Of a stretch of 64,000 bases of DNA, positions 60,240 through 64,000 are shown one piece after another; within the stretch, counting starts at the first letter, position 1; each line of letters opens with the position of its first letter. Origin of the DNA: CAVUBL01 sp963739795 (GTDB taxonomy: Bacteria; Acidobacteriota; Thermoanaerobaculia; Multivoradales; DATKCC01). The translations under genes and the position numbers were made by a program. The stretch is from contig CAVUBL010000010.1 in NCBI GenBank assembly GCA_963739795.1, positions 372,001 through 436,000 of the forward strand, read 5' to 3'. The notes under the pieces are model-generated. The model was not told the DNA's origin, did not search any database, and saw only the letters and a program-made list of their open reading frames with translations.

Positions 60240-63079
60240 GCCGCCAGCACCTCGTTCAGCTCACGCAGCACCTCGGGCAGCTCCTCTCCGAACACCTGCC
60301 GGGCCTTGCCCAGGCCGCCCTCCTCGGCGAACGGGGTGTACGCGAAGTCGTCCACCTCGATCTCCAGGCTCGTCGAGATGTGGTCCCGGATCATCTCCAG
60401 CCACTCGACCTGCTGCGGCGTGAACCGCCGGCCGGTCTGCATCTGCTGGGCGAGCCAGCCGCGGAACCGCTCCTGCACCTGCTCCGGGTAGGGCACCAGC
60501 TCGTCCGCCTCGTGGAGGGCGTAGCGGACCAGCGAGACGACGTCGGTCAGCAGCCGCCGGCCCGAGGCGCCGCGCACCCGGCTGCGGTCGAGGGTCTCGT
60601 ACGCCCGCCACAGCCTCTCGGGCGTCCAGGAGCGGGGCGGCGCGCCGATCGCCTCGGCCAGGCCCTTGACGTCGGCGTAGTGGAGCCGGTCCTTGTAGCC
60701 CACCGAGTAGAAGAACTGGAGCGCCGTGATCTCGTCCTTGTGCTCCGCGATGAACTGCTCGAACGAGGTCACCATCGCCTTCGCCTTGAGCCGGGCCTCC
60801 TCGGAGACGCCGGCCTCGAGGACCGTGTCTTCCGACACCTCGTCGATGATCTGCTCCAGGTTCCGCTTCACCTCGAGGAGGGTCTGGCGGAGGCCGGGCC
60901 GGGTGGCCAGGGGCAGGGCCGCCTCGTGGAGCATCGCGATGCCCGCCTGCTTCACCTGCTCGTCGCTGGGCGGCTCCTCGCCGGCGAGGCTCGGGTCGGC
61001 CCGGGCGCGCTCGATCCGGGCGTCCGGGTCCAGAGCCTTGACCAGATCTCCGGTCATCTCCTGGAGCGTCACGCCGTCGGAGGCGTACTCGATGAGCTTC
61101 CGGTCCTGGACGCCGCACTGCTTGTCCAGCCGCGACAGCCGGCTCACCAGGCTGCTGTAGACCCTCGGGTCGACCGTGCCCGCGGCCACCTGGTCGAGGA
61201 GCGCCTTCAGGCTGACGCGGGGCTCGCGTTCGAGGGGCTGCGTGTCCGCCAGCTCGGACTCGGTGATCTCGACGCAGTCCACGATGACGAAGTGGGTCTT
61301 GGCCCGGGCGTCCGGGGAGACGCCCTGAAGCTCAGTTCGATCGACGATCCGCACGCCGCGCCCCTTCATCTGCTCGAACAGGACCCGGCTCTTGACCGAG
61401 CGCATGAACATGACGATCTCGATGGGCTTGACGTCGGTGCCGGTCGCCACCATGTCGACGGTCACTGCGATCCGCGGGAAGTAGCTCGTCCTGAAGTCCT
61501 GGATCAGGTCCGACGGCTTGCCCTCGGTGTTCTTGTAGGTGATCTTGCGGGCGAACTGGTCGCCCCGCCCGAACTCCTCGCGCACGATGCCCACGATGTC
61601 CTCCGCGTGGGAGTCGTCCTTGGCGAAGATCAGGGTCTTGGGGACCTCGGTGCGGCCCGGGAAGATCTCGGTGGTCACCTTGTCGCGGAAGGTCTGGATG
61701 ATCGTGCGGATCTGGTCTTTGGCCACGACCTTGCGGTCCAGGTCGCCCGCCTGGTAGGTGACGGGCTCGTCCGGTGCCTGCCAGCGGGTGGTGCGGGTCT
61801 GGCGGTCCCGGATCCCCAGCAGGGGCAGCGGGCTGGCCTCGATGGTCGAGCCGTGCTGGGTGATCCGCGTCCGGATCCGGTAGATCTCGAAGTCGACGTT
61901 CACCCCGTCGGCCACCGCCTCCTCGTGGCTGTACTCCATGACCAGGTTCTGGTTGAAGAAGCCGAAGGTGTGCTTGGCCGGGGTGGCGGTGAGCCCCACG
62001 AGGTAGGCGTCGAAGTACTCCAGGACCTGGCGCCAGAGCGAGTAGATCGAGCGGTGGCACTCGTCGATGAAGATGACGTCGAAGAACTCGGGCGGGATGG
62101 CCGGGTTGTAGACCACGGGCAGGGGCTCTGAGGCGGCCGGAACCGAGCTCTCGAAAAGAGACGCTTCCTCGACCGCGGCGTCGAGCTCGTCCTCCCCTTT
62201 CAGCATCGAGTAGAGCCGCTGGATCGTGGTGATGACGACCTTCGAAGACGAGGCGATGGTGTTCGAGGTGAGCCGCTGAACGTTGTAGAGCTCCGTGAGC
62301 TTGCGGTTGTCGTCGGGCGTTCGGTACCCCTGGAACTCCTTCTCCGCCTGCTCGGCCAGGTTCGAGCGGTCGACCAGGAAGAGCACCCGGCGCGCGCCGC
62401 CGAGCTTGATCAACCGGTAGATCGAGCTGACCGCCAGGAGGGTCTTGCCGGACCCCGTGGCCATCTGGATGAGCGCCCTCGGCTTGTCCTGCTTGAGCGA
62501 CGCCTCCAGGTGGGTGATGGCGGTGACCTTGTTGTGCCAGAGGTCCGGCAGGTGAACCGGCGGCAGGCAGGCGATCCGCGACCTCAAGGTGGAGGGCGCC
62601 TCGGTCTCCTCCACCGGGCCACCGCCCCAGCCCTCGGTCCATCGGCCGAGCGGCTCGGCCTGGAGCCACTCCGCCAGCGTCGCCGGCTGATGGAAGCTGA
62701 AGACCGGCCGGCTGCGGGGGTGTGGATCGAGGAGGTTGGCGAACCGGGTCTCGCCGCCGGTGCTCGTGTATAGGAAGGGCAGAGGCCGGACCGGCGGGTC
62801 GAGATCCCCGGGCAGGCCCTCGGAGTACTTCTTGGCCTGGAGCTCCACGCTGGCGAGCGGGTACCCCGCGGGCTTCGCCTCCAGCACGCCGACCGGCTTG
62901 GCATCCACGAAGAGCAGGTAGTCGACCGTGCCGTGGCCGCGGGCCATCTTGAACTCGCGGACGGCCACGCCCCGACCGGCGTGGAGGTTCAGCTCGGCGT
63001 GGTCCTGGATCACCCAGCCGGCCTGCTCCAGGAGCCGGTCGATTCGGCGACGGGCCTGCTCCTCGGGCTTGAGAGGCAT
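60236..63079 (-). CDS. hsdR: Type I restriction endonuclease subunit R
   Basis: A 947-residue motor/nuclease subunit that translocates and cuts DNA with HsdM and HsdS. The nuclease core near residues 50-75 has GTVDYLLFVDAKPVGVLEAK (D and ExK). Helicase motifs are ALIQMATGSGKTLLAVSSIY, VIFIDECHRSIYSLW (DECH), TATPAKHTFGFF and EQMKGRGVRIVDR. The frame is intact throughout. ATG 63079 starts the family N-terminus; TACACT is nine bases upstream. It heads an hsdR-hsdS-hsdM operon, and cannot act without the two disrupted partners. Confidence 0.93.
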   Translation of the reverse strand: MPLKPEEQARRRIDRLLEQAGWVIQDHAELNLHAGRGVAVREFKMARGHGTVDYLLFVDAKPVGVLEAKPAGYPLASVELQAKKYSEGLPGDLDPPVRPLPFLYTSTGGETRFANLLDPHPRSRPVFSFHQPATLAEWLQAEPLGRWTEGWGGGPVEETEAPSTLRSRIACLPPVHLPDLWHNKVTAITHLEASLKQDKPRALIQMATGSGKTLLAVSSIYRLIKLGGARRVLFLVDRSNLAEQAEKEFQGYRTPDDNRKLTELYNVQRLTSNTIASSSKVVITTIQRLYSMLKGEDELDAAVEEASLFESSVPAASEPLPVVYNPAIPPEFFDVIFIDECHRSIYSLWRQVLEYFDAYLVGLTATPAKHTFGFFNQNLVMEYSHEEAVADGVNVDFEIYRIRTRITQHGSTIEASPLPLLGIRDRQTRTTRWQAPDEPVTYQAGDLDRKVVAKDQIRTIIQTFRDKVTTEIFPGRTEVPKTLIFAKDDSHAEDIVGIVREEFGRGDQFARKITYKNTEGKPSDLIQDFRTSYFPRIAVTVDMVATGTDVKPIEIVMFMRSVKSRVLFEQMKGRGVRIVDRTELQGVSPDARAKTHFVIVDCVEITESELADTQPLEREPRVSLKALLDQVAAGTVDPRVYSSLVSRLSRLDKQCGVQDRKLIEYASDGVTLQEMTGDLVKALDPDARIERARADPSLAGEEPPSDEQVKQAGIAMLHEAALPLATRPGLRQTLLEVKRNLEQIIDEVSEDTVLEAGVSEEARLKAKAMVTSFEQFIAEHKDEITALQFFYSVGYKDRLHYADVKGLAEAIGAPPRSWTPERLWRAYETLDRSRVRGASGRRLLTDVVSLVRYALHEADELVPYPEQVQERFRGWLAQQMQTGRRFTPQQVEWLEMIRDHISTSLEIEVDDFAYTPFAEEGGLGKARQVFGEELPEVLRELNEVLAA

Positions 63080-63204
63080 GCGCGGAGCAGTGTAGTGCAC
63101 GCGACAAGCTCGTGCACCGGCCGGCTCCGCCATCCCGGACACCGGGCACCGGGCCCCGCGGCCGCCGGGGTCGGGCTCCGGCGGCCGCTTGCCGGCATGA
63201 GCTT

Positions 63205-64000
63205 CTACACCTCCAGCCGGTCGTTCGGCCGGGCGACGAGCAGGTAGAGCGCTGGCATCGAGAAGATGCTGATGACCAAGCGCGCCACCAGGCCGGCGAC
63301 GATGACCAGCGCGAAGGGGCGCTGCGAGTCCGAGCCGATGCCGGTGGAGAGCGCCGCCGGCAGCAGCCCCAACGCCGCCACCAGGGCCGTCATCATGATC
63401 GGTCGTAGCCGGACCAGCGCCGCCTCGTGGGTCGCCGTCGCGATGTCCACCCCTCCGCGCCGCAGCTCGTTGGCGTACGAGATGTAGACCACGGCGGTCT
63501 GAACGGAGACCCCGAAGAGCACCAGGAAGCCGATGCCCGACGAGACCGAGAACGGCGTCCCGGTCGCCCACAAGGCGACCAGGCCTCCGACCGGGGCCGA
63601 GAGCAGCACTCCGACGACCGTGATCAGTGGGAACTTGAAGTTGCTGTAGAGGGCGAAGAGCAGCAGGAAGATCACGAACAGGGTCAGCGGCAGGATGATC
63701 CTCATCTGCCGCCGCGAGGCCGTGTACTCCTTGTACTCGCCACCCCAGTCGATCCGGTAACCGGTCGGGATCTTCACCTTCCCGCTCACCTGGCGCTGTG
63801 CGTCCTCGACCGCGGAGGCCAAGTCCCGGCCTTCGACCGAAAACTGAACGCCGATATAGCGCTGGTCGTTCTGCCGGTAGATGAACGAGGCGCCGTTCTC
63901 GATGCTGATCTTGGCGAGCTCCTTGAGCGGCACCTGCTGGCCGCCCGGCGTGGCGACCAGGATGTTGCCGATCGTCTGCGGGTTGCTGCGGAACTGGGGC
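63205..64000 (-). CDS. CzcA/CusA-type RND efflux pump, C-terminal fragment
   Basis: The last 265 residues of a heavy-metal-type RND transporter; the gene continues past the right edge. The frame holds the periplasmic QFRSNPQTIGNILVATPGGQ and VPLKELAKISIENGASFIYR, then YTASRRQMRIILPLTLFVIF and further membrane helices, ending with FSMPALYLLVARPNDRLEV. RLRPIMMTALVAALGLLPAA is the family signature. The proton-relay helix 4 lies outside the window. Substrate (metal or other) cannot be decided. Confidence 0.92.
   Translation of the reverse strand, partial: PQFRSNPQTIGNILVATPGGQQVPLKELAKISIENGASFIYRQNDQRYIGVQFSVEGRDLASAVEDAQRQVSGKVKIPTGYRIDWGGEYKEYTASRRQMRIILPLTLFVIFLLLFALYSNFKFPLITVVGVLLSAPVGGLVALWATGTPFSVSSGIGFLVLFGVSVQTAVVYISYANELRRGGVDIATATHEAALVRLRPIMMTALVAALGLLPAALSTGIGSDSQRPFALVIVAGLVARLVISIFSMPALYLLVARPNDRLEV

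Noticed and set aside
60098..62131. 677-residue plus-strand frame opposite hsdR
   Set aside because: Antisense of the conserved helicase gene; no motif and no ribosome site.

Overview
The window is 64 kb of very GC-rich chromosome from a Gram-negative, respiring bacterium. LPS-export permeases, lipoproteins, RND and MacB-type envelope machinery, complex I and haem-c proteins all point that way. A PTS phosphorelay without any sugar permease but with HPr kinase, a fused LptF-LptG, and a probable selenoprotein would suit Acidobacteriota or one of the former deltaproteobacterial phyla. That placement is inference; no rRNA or other taxonomic marker lies in the window.

Layout. 1-8.9 kb (+): end of rpoN, hpf, ptsN, hprK, rapZ, a mannose-type EIIA, ptsH, ptsI, a lipoprotein, miaB and a bifunctional-nuclease gene, many with overlapping stop/start codons. 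8.9-14.8 kb: two 16-bp palindromes, parA-parB, a dif-like XerC/D site, queD (-), and a fused lptF-lptG gene flanked by two small inverted-repeat (MITE-like) elements. 14.8-25.4 kb (-): two paralogous ECF-type sigma factors, a lipoprotein, a 1405-residue NtrY-like kinase, hutU, and an FHA/AAA+/Fis regulator whose key residues are degenerate. 25.5-36 kb: hemE (+), then on - an AidB-like acyl-CoA dehydrogenase, a MacB-type permease with three consecutive membrane fusion proteins, lemA and a DegT-type aminotransferase. 36-37.5 kb: a broken secreted-protein gene and a GT2 glycosyltransferase. 37.5-49.3 kb (+): complex I genes nuoA-E-F-G-H-J-K-L-M-N and then rex; nuoB, C, D and I are absent. 49.4-56.4 kb: a monohaem cytochrome c, a seven-haem TPR cytochrome, rsmD, a secreted protein and a DHH-CBS-nucleotidyltransferase. 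56.4-64 kb: an unusual tRNA-Leu(UAA), an OsmC-like gene with an in-frame UGA in place of its redox cysteine followed by a SECIS-like hairpin, a type I restriction operon with intact hsdR but frame-disrupted hsdS and hsdM, and the end of a CzcA-type RND pump.

How the genes work together. The left block links nitrogen/carbon phosphosignalling (EI-HPr-EIIA, HprK, RapZ, sigma-54). The complex I operon carries an upstream sequence matching the Rex operator and ends in rex itself, which implies NADH/NAD+ feedback on NADH dehydrogenase. Several genes (bfn, parA, hutU, the acyl-CoA dehydrogenase, the first fusion protein, lptFG) have a -10-like hexamer only 6-11 bases before the start codon, suggesting frequent leaderless mRNAs. 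The observations most worth testing are the selenocysteine OsmC protein, the Rex site, the dif-like site and the degenerate FHA/AAA+ regulator.
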